Positions 21,401 to 28,585 of a stretch of 64,000 nucleotides of DNA are shown here, one piece after another. Under the pieces are notes generated by a model, which made no database searches, had not been told where the DNA came from, and saw only the letters and a list, made by a program, of their open reading frames with translations. Source of the DNA: Streptomyces albogriseolus (GTDB lineage Bacteria > Actinomycetota > Actinomycetes > Streptomycetales > Streptomycetaceae); NCBI GenBank assembly GCA_014650475.1, contig BMVA01000001.1, positions 496,001 through 560,000 of the forward strand, read 5' to 3'. Every line of letters starts with the position of its first letter. The stretch's first letter is position 1. The position numbers and the translations under genes are program-made.

Positions 21401-24400
21401 GATCGGGGCCTTCAGCCTGGCCGGCACGGTGACCGAGTCGCCGGGCAGGACCTCGTCCGGCAGCGCCGTCTGAAGCTGGTTGCCGCCGGTGGTGGCGTCG
21501 GTGCCGTCCGGGAGCGACCAGGTGTAGGAGAGCGCGTGGTCGCCCGCCGCCCAGATGCCGGTGGTGGTGTTGGTGAGGGTGACGTCGACGGTGTACTCGT
21601 CACCCGGGATCATCCGGGACGGCGTGTACGGGGCGTGGTACGTCGCCTCCGTCGACTTCGTCAGGTACGTGACGACCAGCTGCGGGCGCAACTGCGGTTC
21701 CTCGGCCTCGGAGGAGAGGAACAGCGTCCGCTCCCGCGGGCCGGCCGGCGACTCGTCGCGCAGCTTGACCGCCACGCCGTGGTTGCCGGCGGGGTCCGAG
21801 ATCCAGCTCTGGGCCAGTGAGGTGATGTACCACGACTGCCGTGCCGGGTCGTTGCTGACCGTGCCGACCGTGTCGGAGACGGCGGCGTCCATGTCGCCAC
21901 CGGCCGTCGTCCACGACGTGGTGGGGTCCGCCTTCGTCCAGGACGCGGTCGCCTCGTCGAAGTCACGGGTCAGGGCGCGAGCTTCGTAGATCGCGCCGTT
22001 CGAGTCGGTCGTGGTCTGGAAGCCCCACATGTTGAGCTGCGCCTCGAGGACCCGGGCGTTGCTCGGGATCTCGCTGATGCCGGGGAACTTCAGCACGGCA
22101 CGGGTGGTGCCGTACGTGGCCGAGTTGTTGCCCACCGACAGCCACGGGTGGACGACCCCCACGTCGGTCAGCGTGTCGTGGCCGGTGGACGGCTCCGCCG
22201 AGGCGAGCGTGGTGTCGCGCTGCCCGGACTGCAGCACCACCGTGGTGCGTCCGGCCTTGGGCAGACGCACCAGCTCCGTGGCGGACGGGAGGATCTGCCC
22301 GTTCGCGGTCTTCACCGCGACCATGTAGTAGTACGCGTCGCCGAACTCCTCGGCGGAGTCGGCCGGGGTGGGGCTGGCCGAGGTGTCCGTGTAGGCGCGA
22401 GTGTCCTTGGCGACCGGGGAGACCAGGGTCTGCGAGGACGGCTTGAAGTGCTGGAAGACGCTGCGGTGGACCTGGTACTCGACGATGTCGTCACCCGGCG
22501 AGGTCGACGGGTCGGTGTACGCGGGCCAGGTCAGCTCGGCACCGGTGGAGTGGACGACCTTCGGCGGGTTGACGTCGACGCCCTGGTCGCCCCAGGTGAG
22601 GACCAGCTTCGGGTAGTTGGCGACCTCTCCCTTGTAGGCGTATTCGGCGGCCTCGTAGCGCGGGCCGCCCTTGGGGGCGCTCGCGGACTCGTCGGCGGCC
22701 TTCACCACGAAGCCGTGGTTGTCGTACATGCCGTCGAGCCACTGCTGAACGGTCCTGGTCACCGGGAAGGAATGCCAGGTGTTGACCGCCTGCGGCTGCT
22801 TGGTGACAACACCGCCCTTGGTGAAGCGAACCGCGTCCGCGAGGACGGTCGTGGAGGTCGAGGCGGGGCCGTCACCGAGCACGACCTGGCCGGTGGTGCC
22901 GGCCTGGAAGGGGTGCTTGCCCAGCGGCTTCCAGACGCCCTCGGTTCCTGCCCGCTGGTCGACCTGGTAGGTCTTGGTGCCGCCGTCGTACGTCACCGTG
23001 TAGGGCGCGTCGGCGGCGCGGTCGGAGGCCGGGACGTAGTGCACGTCGACCTGGTACTCGCCGTCCTCGGGGAGGCTCGGCCGCCAGGTGTACGTGTCAC
23101 CCGCCGTGGCGTCCTTGTTGTACCGGTAGTCCTGCCCGGTCGCGTACTGGGTGTACGCGGTGTTCCCCGAGGTGGGCCAGGCGCCCTGGGCGGCTGTGGT
23201 ACCGGAGTCGCCGTCGTCGACGAGGACCGACGTGCCGGACAGCTCCCCGGTGATGTCCTTGGCGCTGTTCCAGGTCGCGCCCGTCTCGGTCCAGGCCGTG
23301 GTGGCCCGGTGCGTCTCCAGCTGGACCTCGGTGGCGCCGGTGGTGTGCGTCTGGTCGTAGTACAGCTTCAGTTCGGCCGAATCCAGCTGCGTGCCGACGG
23401 GTATGCCGGACAGCCCGAACCTCAGCAGCGCACGCGACGTGCCGGTGCTGGTGTTGCCGACCGAAAGGCGCCAGAGGTCCGCATAGTTGGCGCTGGGGTC
23501 GTCCGAGGAGATCATCGCGTCCGCGGACTGCGTCGGAGTCGGCGCGATCGTGACGGTCGGGTCGACCGTCACCGGGTACTGGCGCTCCGGCGCCGCCAGC
23601 CACTCGGCGTCCGGCGTCAGACTGATGCGGTACGAGCCCTCTTTGCCGGACAGCACCTGGCGGACGGCGTCGGTGCCGGTGGTGCCGTACGCTGAGCCGG
23701 CGTCCTTCTTCGCGTCCGTCATGAACGGCGCGGGGATCACCAGCGCGGGGGCTCCGACGGGGGAGTTCTCGCCGTACAGCGAGATGGTGCCGTTCTTCTC
23801 CGATATCGCGGTCAGGCCGCCCGTGGTGAGCGTGAACTCGAAGGAGGGGGCGCCCTTCGGACGCTCGTTGAGGACGATGTCTTCCTTCACGCTGCCGTTG
23901 CCGACCGTGTAGGAGAGATCGATCCCCTGGCCCAGGGCGTCCTGGTAAGTGACCTTGTTGCCGTCGACCGCCGGCGTCAGCTTCGCGGCACCCGCGTCCT
24001 TGAGGCCGATGGCGACCCAGTGGCCCTCGTCGAGCTCGAAGCGGACCAGCTCACCGGGCCGTGAGCCGAAGTAGGTGCGGGCGAGGTTGGTGGTGTTCGC
24101 CTTCTCGAAGCCCTTCCGGCCGGTGTCGGTGACCGCGGTGTCGATCGGCTTCCACTCGGAGTCCTCACCCTTGCCCGTCTCGTAGGCGGTGGCCAGGGCC
24201 GAGACCTCGGACTGGATCCGCCCGTCCGACATGCGCCAGTGACGGGAGTACGGCGTCCGCCGGCCCGTCAGCTCCTTGACACGCTTGGCCTTCGGCGTGG
24301 CCTTCGCCTTGGCCAGCTTGTCACTGGCCGGGACATCGGTGTCGGGGAGCTCTGGCGGATCAGCTGGTTCGGCGTCCCCTTCGGCGAGGAGACCGCGGAG

Positions 24401-24523
24401 GCTGTCGGCGAGTTGTCCCGTGTCGGGTGGTGCCGCGAATGCCGGCGTCATCGGTGCGGCGGTCGCGAGGATCGCCAGCGCCGCACTCGAGGCCAAGAGC
24501 CTCACGGCCCGTGGTCTGTGCAT
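15419..24523 (-). CDS. Giant secreted RHS polymorphic toxin with HINT and deaminase-like tip
   Basis: 3034 residues. Order: Sec signal (1-30), conserved N-terminal region, a DNRLRE-type domain from about 334 interrupted by a golvesin-like beta domain, a second DNRLRE-type domain, dozens of YD/RHS repeats containing a second golvesin-like insert, the RHS core end (DMGFRNYDPGLNRFLTRDS), a pre-toxin segment (about 2617-2735), a HINT/intein-like domain (about 2736-2884, FLPGTQVVLADG to VLVHNC), and a 150-residue tip. The tip carries HAE (2970-2972) and a Cys pair (Cys2997, Cys3001, spaced CxxxC), as in zinc-dependent nucleic-acid deaminase toxins. The RHS shell should enclose the tip, HINT may release it, and targets are likely competing bacteria. 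No immunity gene follows on the same strand. Confidence 0.9.
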   Translation of the reverse strand: MHRPRAVRLLASSAALAILATAAPMTPAFAAPPDTGQLADSLRGLLAEGDAEPADPPELPDTDVPASDKLAKAKATPKAKRVKELTGRRTPYSRHWRMSDGRIQSEVSALATAYETGKGEDSEWKPIDTAVTDTGRKGFEKANTTNLARTYFGSRPGELVRFELDEGHWVAIGLKDAGAAKLTPAVDGNKVTYQDALGQGIDLSYTVGNGSVKEDIVLNERPKGAPSFEFTLTTGGLTAISEKNGTISLYGENSPVGAPALVIPAPFMTDAKKDAGSAYGTTGTDAVRQVLSGKEGSYRISLTPDAEWLAAPERQYPVTVDPTVTIAPTPTQSADAMISSDDPSANYADLWRLSVGNTSTGTSRALLRFGLSGIPVGTQLDSAELKLYYDQTHTTGATEVQLETHRATTAWTETGATWNSAKDITGELSGTSVLVDDGDSGTTAAQGAWPTSGNTAYTQYATGQDYRYNKDATAGDTYTWRPSLPEDGEYQVDVHYVPASDRAADAPYTVTYDGGTKTYQVDQRAGTEGVWKPLGKHPFQAGTTGQVVLGDGPASTSTTVLADAVRFTKGGVVTKQPQAVNTWHSFPVTRTVQQWLDGMYDNHGFVVKAADESASAPKGGPRYEAAEYAYKGEVANYPKLVLTWGDQGVDVNPPKVVHSTGAELTWPAYTDPSTSPGDDIVEYQVHRSVFQHFKPSSQTLVSPVAKDTRAYTDTSASPTPADSAEEFGDAYYYMVAVKTANGQILPSATELVRLPKAGRTTVVLQSGQRDTTLASAEPSTGHDTLTDVGVVHPWLSVGNNSATYGTTRAVLKFPGISEIPSNARVLEAQLNMWGFQTTTDSNGAIYEARALTRDFDEATASWTKADPTTSWTTAGGDMDAAVSDTVGTVSNDPARQSWYITSLAQSWISDPAGNHGVAVKLRDESPAGPRERTLFLSSEAEEPQLRPQLVVTYLTKSTEATYHAPYTPSRMIPGDEYTVDVTLTNTTTGIWAAGDHALSYTWSLPDGTDATTGGNQLQTALPDEVLPGDSVTVPARLKAPINSDSGNRRLDYVLKWGLKNTATGTWLSDSDGIAPLAQNVRTEDPTSNQLGLEKFYSYAGKNTGAGSSLMTNLYAGNSVWQYNAFSNPGRGVTTFARFAYNSQDTSDTVLGHGWSAQAAMPLRLGAALDFHPNPNPTEVTLPDGDGTAHVFRKQADGTWLAPAGVHYLLRQGTGVDCTPDKDGDPKAWSLTRPDRTQFFFDCDGYLTSIVDKNGNTQTYTYAERKSNNKPVKFLTYIEDPAARQSLTVEYYTKADTSSPKIIDHVKSMTDISGRKVTFEYSDKGLLTTLTDGAGSAQPKVFRFTYDMEQGNKNAKLVKVTDPRGNSTSLDYYYPSEGDDPKFHWNTQTLTDRLGGTTGYVYTDPDGTAGSVVNTKVTDAENHDTQYVLDGYGRATRMTNAKSETTRTAWDTDNNVTRLEEANGAVTTWKYDTGTGYPLETKDAEANKNGTAAQTLTYSYGLDGHIADLFEKKSPEGRTYRFGYDTKGNLTSVTDPKGVASAAEGDYTSRTEYDALGQVVKETDANGHATRYSEFAPAGYPKTITDAAGHPSHFVYDVRGNVTKVTNAQGAEVTQTYDVFGRPLEKREPKDRKAGEFIVTPEPVYDANDNITKAFAPNGTATTAVFDKADQRIETVKPSDEPGGPVRRSTSVYDKVGNLVSGTGAQGNLTATEGDYTATTTFDAIYQPIEMVDAEGNRATVEYDNVGNVVKVVDARKNATANADDYTTRYEYDLNHRVKRTVDALEWATSVRYDKDGLQIAQTDAEGNESLATYDERGALVESKVPVKKDASGNITYRTTTYAYDQVGNRTKTTTPRGVATGDDDADFMSETVYDELNRVKEERSPYDKDDVLYSSPDSVFYEYDSVGNLKSVSAPPSEGQTVRNVTDYTYFDNGWTRTAKDPWDITTAYEYNKLGQQTKNTLTSAGGSQQRTMTWDYYPSGNKRAHSDDGVPVGNQVVLVDSSDFNNTATQGNWSRTQAEQQYGYDTYSHPAGTGTSSMSWQLNIPQNGTYEVFVRHPKMTGAASDAKFKVDHDGGSTTRTVDQTANTGVWVSLGSYAFVEDGPQKVTLTDAANGTVLADAVKLVRSNSGETDDEKKDFTYSYNANGNMTEVRDLSPGAKIDTYKISYDGLNHITKVEESAGGTVKNTTSLTYDENGNPVTSTHDLTWTKIEYDERDMVKRVTNADSPTAGDQQITTMTYTGRGQLLKQTKPNGNTLDMRYYPDGSVEQSLEKTSGGTVVSQHDLEYSPNGHRSKDVLKLMNADDNSAYINNTYTFDYDPQDRITKVTKSGDDASTESYRYDRNSNIIEQTVDNVTTTQRYDRNRLLSASSGGVTSTYNYDPLGRLDTVSTGGQTVEKHYYDGFDREEKVRQGVGATAVTTSYVYDPFDRTVSQTTTGDQGRTTAFTYLAMDKTLVRETVDGKADKDYQYIAGGQRATQIKHKDDGGKEVSQYVTSPRGDVEAITKEDGKTRSTYGYTAYGSDDSSQMTGADKPGSGTEGKSDYNSFRFNSSRWDGASGTYDMGFRNYDPGLNRFLTRDSYSGALADMSLATDPFTGNRYAFAGGNPISFVELDGHLFGLSLSDIGHATLDVVGLVPVVGEVADVANGIWYAAEGNYVDAALSLTSAIPLAGYAATAVKAGRYVEKGVEAVDSANDARKAVDNAGDAANAAGDARKADGVDAPTTKSPDSPQAPACKVNSFLPGTQVVLADGTTRAIEKLEAGDLVVATDPETGDTRARQVTGTRDHEGAKELVTLTVDSGGKGKALKLTSTAAHLYWLPDFGTWVPAKDLKSGMWLQTSAGTWVQISAVDTAHRSARVYNLSVEGVHTYYVGSGAAAVLVHNCGYKDEAVRAQQRAQELAGQLHFFKESMVTVAVIGVRKKGTKDIVEKVGMSSGQKGDLLNLSDGQSFVPGNLVPGRVTKKGNPAYEHAEESVFRWLEENPDYEVLYGGTSKNVCSDICAPLVEQSKMKLDGEVFGGASDKTDFRTFWRLRR

Positions 24524-24817
24524 CGGTTTCCCTTCGAAGGAACCAAGGACCAGCTGCCGGGCGGCAGTTGGCAGCCGAGGTTCACAAGGAACACCCTGTC
24601 CATGTCAAGCACACAGACGATCTACGCAACTCGCCTTAAAACCATGGCAGTTGCGGTCTGAACTGCTGCTTCGCCTCTTCTCCGCAGGATCTTCCCGCGC
24701 GTGACGCGTTGAGATCAGGCCAATCCTGACCGGGTACCAGGATCGGTTGACAGGGGCCTCCCCGCCCCTTTTGGATCGGGCGGGGCCCGTCCGGGCCCGC
24801 GGCCGAGGGGAGATCGG

Positions 24818-25357
24818 ATGAGCAGCGAGACGCGCGAGGCGGGGCCCTCCACGTCCACCGTCGAGCACGCGGGGGCGGCCGCGGACGCTCCCGGAACGAC
24901 CGGGACGGCCGACGCCGGGGACGGCGGACGCAGGACCCGCTCCAAGCGCCCCGTGCTGATCTCGGCCGTCGGCTTCCTCGTGCTCTGTCTCGGCTTCGCG
25001 CTGTTCGGTATGGTGCGTGGCGGCGACGAGGGCAAGGCCGAGCCCGAGATCCCCACCGCGCCGGTGACGTACGAGGTGACCGGCGAGGGAACCGTCGACC
25101 TCAGCTACCAGGGGACGAGCGAGCAGGGCACGGCGGAGACCGTCTCCGACGCCCGACTGCCCTGGAAGAAGACGGTCGAGGTGCCTCTCGGCCAGAACCC
25201 CGTCATCAGCATCACTCTGGGCGAGCAGGGCGGTCAGGTCCGCTGCGCGGTCGCCGTGCGCGGGCGGCACATGCAGAGCGCCACGGCCGGCGGTGGGTTC
25301 GGCCGGGCGACCTGCTCGGCGCCCCTGCCCGCGCCGGCACCCGAGGCGTCCCACTGA
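24818..25357 (+). CDS. Single-pass membrane protein, MmpS-like exterior domain
   Basis: 179 residues: a Thr/Ala/Gly-rich cytoplasmic N-terminus, a basic RRTRSKRP stretch, one membrane helix at about 46-67, and an outside beta-rich domain (YEVTGEGTVDLSYQG) with two cysteines that could form a disulfide. The outside domain resembles the MmpS-type accessory domain of actinobacteria, but no MmpL partner is nearby. GAGGGGAG precedes the ATG. Function unknown. The 294-base region before it, shared with the divergent RHS gene, has plausible -35 hexamers for both directions but nothing else I can support. Confidence 0.7.
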   Translation: MSSETREAGPSTSTVEHAGAAADAPGTTGTADAGDGGRRTRSKRPVLISAVGFLVLCLGFALFGMVRGGDEGKAEPEIPTAPVTYEVTGEGTVDLSYQGTSEQGTAETVSDARLPWKKTVEVPLGQNPVISITLGEQGGQVRCAVAVRGRHMQSATAGGGFGRATCSAPLPAPAPEASH

Positions 25358-25868
25358 CCTCTCGCCCCTCTTGCAGGAAGGTACGCAGGTCAAAGCGCCA
25401 GCGGGTGAAGCAGGCGCCGTCCCGACCGAGCCCCTGCCTCGGAGCGTGCGAGGACTCGTACTGAGGCGCAGAAGGCGTCCCCCGCTCCCCGCGGGCCGCC
25501 GCAACCGCACGACAGCGGTCGCGCAGAGCCCTGTGCTCATGGTCGCGGGCCACGCTCCGGGGGCCGAACGACCCTGCGACGGAACCCGGATGACCCGTGC
25601 CGCAGCAGCCGCCTGTCGTACAGGCTGGAAGCAGGCACCTGAGCAGGGCCCGGACTGCACCGCCGGCACCCCTCGTTGGCCTCGAGCCGTGCGTGGTCAC
25701 GCGGGACAACGAGCCACACGAGGCGAAGGGGACAGGACGAGGGCCAACGACACGGCCACGGCTCTGGCCGTCGGCCACCGGGACCGGCTGATGAGCATGG
25801 CCCGCGAAGTCTACGAAGGCTTCGCAGAGACCGTTGTCGGCACACCCGGCGCATCGAGGAGGAACCTC
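25358..25868. other. Long non-coding region before the CBS-domain gene
   Basis: About 510 bases with no credible gene. Open frames here lack ribosome-binding sites and recognisable products. It contains one exact DevR-like palindrome (25561-25574). If that site drives the CBS gene, the 5' leader would be about 250 bases. Confidence 0.55.
25561..25574. promoter_or_regulatory. DevR/OsdR-like palindrome
   Basis: GGGCCGAACGACCC fits GGGNC-N4-GNCCC exactly. It lies about 300 bases upstream of the CBS-domain gene. Confidence 0.5.
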
Positions 25869-26534
25869 ATGTCACATGGTCCGCATCTCGTGAGCGATGT
25901 CATGACGCACACCGTCGTGGCCGTGGGCCGCGGCGCCTCGTTCAGAGAGATCGTCGAGCTCATGCAGCAGTGGAGGATCAGTGCCTTGCCCGTGCTGGAG
26001 GGCGAAGGGCGTGTCGTCGGTGTCGTGTCGGAGGCAGATCTGCTGCCCAAAGAAGAATTCCGCGACAGCGACCCTGACCGCTTCACGCAGTTGAGGCGGC
26101 TGCCCGACCTGGCCAAAGCGGGCGCACTGACCGCGGGCGAACTGATGAGTACACCGGCCGTCACCGTCCACGCCGACGCCACACTGGCGGAAGCCGCCCG
26201 GGTCATGGCACAGCGGCGGGTCAAGCGACTGCCCGTCACCACCGCCGAGGGGCTTCTCGAAGGCGTGGTCAGTCGCTCCGATCTCCTGAAGGTCTTCCTG
26301 CGGTCCGACGAGGAAGTCGCCGCCGAGATTCGCCAGGAGATCGTCTCCCCCCTCTTCGCCGGCTCCCCGCAACCTGTCCAGGTCCGCGTCTCCGGCGGCA
26401 GGGTGACGCTCAGCGGCCGTCTGCGGGACACCTCGTTGGTGCCCGTGGCCGCCCGTCTGGTCCGCGCGGTCGAGGGGGTGGTCGATGTCGAGTTCGATCC
26501 GCCGGACGGCGACGTGGTGCGTCAGGCCGACTGA
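25869..26534 (+). CDS. Tandem CBS-domain + BON-domain protein
   Basis: 221 residues. Two CBS domains (about 8-65, MTHTVVAVGRGASFREIVELM; and about 92-148, MSTPAVTVHADATLAEAARVM) form an adenosine-ligand-binding Bateman pair. A BON-like segment follows (about 160-215). Such proteins are abundant in actinobacterial dormancy and hypoxia regulons and are thought to sense AMP/ATP or NAD status. The start has GAGGAGGAA just upstream; the longer in-frame extension to the left has no family support. It is transcribed towards the decayed TetR gene. Confidence 0.9.
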   Translation: MSHGPHLVSDVMTHTVVAVGRGASFREIVELMQQWRISALPVLEGEGRVVGVVSEADLLPKEEFRDSDPDRFTQLRRLPDLAKAGALTAGELMSTPAVTVHADATLAEAARVMAQRRVKRLPVTTAEGLLEGVVSRSDLLKVFLRSDEEVAAEIRQEIVSPLFAGSPQPVQVRVSGGRVTLSGRLRDTSLVPVAARLVRAVEGVVDVEFDPPDGDVVRQAD

Positions 26535-26664
26535 CACGCCGGGCACGGAGCACGACGAGCGACGCAACCATAAGCCGCGCCCGGCCCGCAGGGTCGGTGT
26601 TCCTTCGTCGGCGGCGGGCTCGCAGTGACCCGTCGGGCGTCGAGGCATCCGCCGCGCGGGCCCC

Positions 26665-27267
26665 TCACGTGGCGGTCGTGGGGTTTGTGCGGTCCGGGTG
26701 AGGATGGCGGCCCGGGCGGCCGTCTTGGCGGCGTCGACGACCGCGCGGTCCTGCAGCAGGCGCCCGGAGGCCAGCGCGCCGTCGATGAGTAGCCCGAGAT
26801 GTGCGGCCGGAACAGCCGGCTCCGCGGCTCCCGCGGCTCCGGCGAGGCCCGTCAGCCACTCCTGGCGGCGCCGGGTGTGCTCAACGGTGGCCGCGTGGGC
26901 CTTGGACTCCGGCTCGGCCTCGACCGCGGCACTGATGAAGGGGCAGCCGAAGAAGCCGTGGCGGTCGAAGGAAGCCGGCAGCGCGTCGAACAGACCCACC
27001 AGCTGTTGAGCTGGGCCGGCCCCTGCGGCTCCGGCCGCCTCCTGCAACCGCCCCATCCACGACTCGTCCGTGCGCCGAAGGGAGGCAGCGAGGAGATCGT
27101 CCTTGGTGCGGAAGTGTGTGCAGGGCGTGGACTTCGCCACGCCGGAATCTGCGATGACCTGGTCCACCCCCACTCCCCGCAGCCCGTGTGTGTGGCTGAC
27201 GGCCGACCGGTTCACCGACCAGGTGCTCGGGCGCGCCCGAGCATTCCTTCCGTCGGCTCGTGGTCAT
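26665..27267 (-). pseudogene. Frameshifted TetR-family regulator
   Basis: Two frames together give a TetR protein. The N-terminus MTTSRRKECSGAPEHLVGEP starts at 27267 in one frame; the helix-turn-helix THGLRGVGVDQVIADSGVAKS and the ligand domain (ASLRRTDESWMGRLQEA, FFGCPFISAAVEAE) lie in another. The switch falls at a CACACAC run near 27186-27200. The conserved Leu-Tyr of the recognition helix (KSTLYTHF) reads Pro-Cys (KSTPCTHF). The ligand-domain frame has no stop until it is deep antisense to the CBS gene, whereas a natural stop exists in a neighbouring frame at 26665. It is either a decayed gene or affected by sequencing error in the CA run. Confidence 0.75.
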
Positions 27268-27332
27268 GACCGTGCCCCCGACGCCGGGATACCGGACCTC
27301 GGGGGCACGACGGCCCGTACCGCCAGCGTTGT

Positions 27333-27839
27333 TCACCCGTGCGCCATGGCACCGAGCTCCTTCGCCAGGCCCGCCGCCCAGTGCTCGACGGCGGCGAAGT
27401 CGCGGAAGTCACCGCCCTTGCCGTTGCGAAGGATCATGCGGGCGACGCGGCCTTGCGCGCCTTCGGTGAGGCAACCGCCGAAGGTGGCATGCCCGCGGGC
27501 GTCGAGCCCGGCCATGGCCCTCTTGACACCCGGCACGGGCGGAATGTCCCGCTGCGAGGCCGTCGGGTCGAGTGGTCCGGAGCTGAAGAACCACACCGGC
27601 CGGTGCGCCAGAGCTCCGCGGTGCCGCCGTACGAAGCGCCTGGCGTCCTTGTGCCAGCGCCCGGCGTACAGGGCACCGCCGACCACCACAGCCCCATAGC
27701 GGTCCAGGTCCGTCACCGACCGGGCGGGCAGCACCTCGGCCGTGATCTCCGTCCTCCGCAGCACCCTCGCCACGGCCTCGGCCATCTCCTCCGTCGACCC
27801 GTTGGCCGACCCGTAGGCGACCAGCACCTTCTGCTCCAT
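27333..27839 (-). CDS. Flavodoxin-domain protein (HemG-like)
   Basis: 168 residues. The N-terminus MEQKVLVAYGSANGSTEEMA is the FMN phosphate loop of flavodoxins, followed by YGAVVVGGALYAGRWHKDARRF and the WFFSSGPLD loop, as in HemG/protoporphyrinogen-oxidase-like flavodoxins. It probably carries electrons under low oxygen. I start it at the ATG at 27839 with AGGAGG upstream; a GTG 21 bases earlier would overlap the CBS-BON stop. It is last in the adhP-usp-CBS gene string. Confidence 0.85.
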   Translation of the reverse strand: MEQKVLVAYGSANGSTEEMAEAVARVLRRTEITAEVLPARSVTDLDRYGAVVVGGALYAGRWHKDARRFVRRHRGALAHRPVWFFSSGPLDPTASQRDIPPVPGVKRAMAGLDARGHATFGGCLTEGAQGRVARMILRNGKGGDFRDFAAVEHWAAGLAKELGAMAHG

Positions 27840-27856
27840 GAGGGGTCCGCCTCCTC

Positions 27857-28585
27857 TCACAGGCGCCGTAGCCAGTCGTCCGCGACACCGCCCGGCACGC
27901 GTGTGTCCCGGAACTCGGAGTCGTCGAAGCGGTGGGTGAGCCTGTCCACGACGTCGACGACTCCGTCGGTCCTACGGGTCATGGCCACCGCTGACTCGGT
28001 CTCGCTCTTCCGCTCCAGCTGGCCTTCCAGCGTGACGACTCCCTCCGTGACGGTGACGTCGACGCTGCCGCTGACCAGCCACAGCCCGCGCTCCAGCACG
28101 TCGCGGATCACTTCCTCGCGGATCTCCGCATCGGGTCGCAGGAAGGTCTGCAGCAGGTCGTGCCGGGTGACGATGCCGACCAGGCGGTCGTCCTCGTCGA
28201 GTACCGGGAGCCGGTTCACCCGGTGCTCGACCATGGTGCGGGCGGCCTCCACGACGGTGTCCTCGGCGTGCACGCTGACGGCGGGAGCGGTCATCAGGCG
28301 GCCGGCCGTGCGCGCCCGGGCCTTGGCCGCCTGCCGGCGGGCGCGGGGTGTCAGCCGCGCGAGGCGGAACCGCGGGGGCAGCTCGTAGGCGAGCGGCGTC
28401 GCAGCCTGGTGGAGCATCAGGTCCGTCTCGGAGACGACGCCGATGACGTGCTGGTCGTCGTCCACCACGGGCAGTCCGCTGACGCGGTGTTCCGAGAGCA
28501 GCCCGGCGACGGCTTTGAAGGGGGTGCCGTACTCGGCGCGGATCACCTCGGTGGTCATCACGGAGCCGACCTTCTGGTTCCTCAT
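27857..28585 (-). CDS. CBS-CBS-BON stress protein
   Basis: 242 residues. CBS1 spans about 7-60 (MTTEVIRAEYGTPFKAVAGLL), a basic linker about 72-95 (RARRQAAKARARTAGR), CBS2 about 96-150 (MTAPAVSVHAEDTVVEAARTM), and a BON domain about 160-225. It has the same design as the product at 25869-26534, so the two are paralogues. The ATG overlaps the stop of the upstream gene (ATGA), indicating translational coupling. The role is inferred as energy-status sensing under hypoxia. Confidence 0.92.
   Translation of the reverse strand: MRNQKVGSVMTTEVIRAEYGTPFKAVAGLLSEHRVSGLPVVDDDQHVIGVVSETDLMLHQAATPLAYELPPRFRLARLTPRARRQAAKARARTAGRLMTAPAVSVHAEDTVVEAARTMVEHRVNRLPVLDEDDRLVGIVTRHDLLQTFLRPDAEIREEVIRDVLERGLWLVSGSVDVTVTEGVVTLEGQLERKSETESAVAMTRRTDGVVDVVDRLTHRFDDSEFRDTRVPGGVADDWLRRL

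Noticed and set aside
15257-21820. Plus-strand frames of about 1000 and 870 codons opposite the RHS gene
   Set aside because: They mirror the RHS coding strand, have repetitive Val/Arg/Gly content and no recognisable domain.
25293-25868. N-terminal extension of the CBS-domain protein
   Set aside because: No family similarity, Arg-rich; the ATG at 25869 has a strong RBS.
25872-26664. Continuation of the TetR frame across the CBS gene
   Set aside because: The sequence past 26665 is an antisense reading of the CBS gene, and the TetR family is about 190 residues long.
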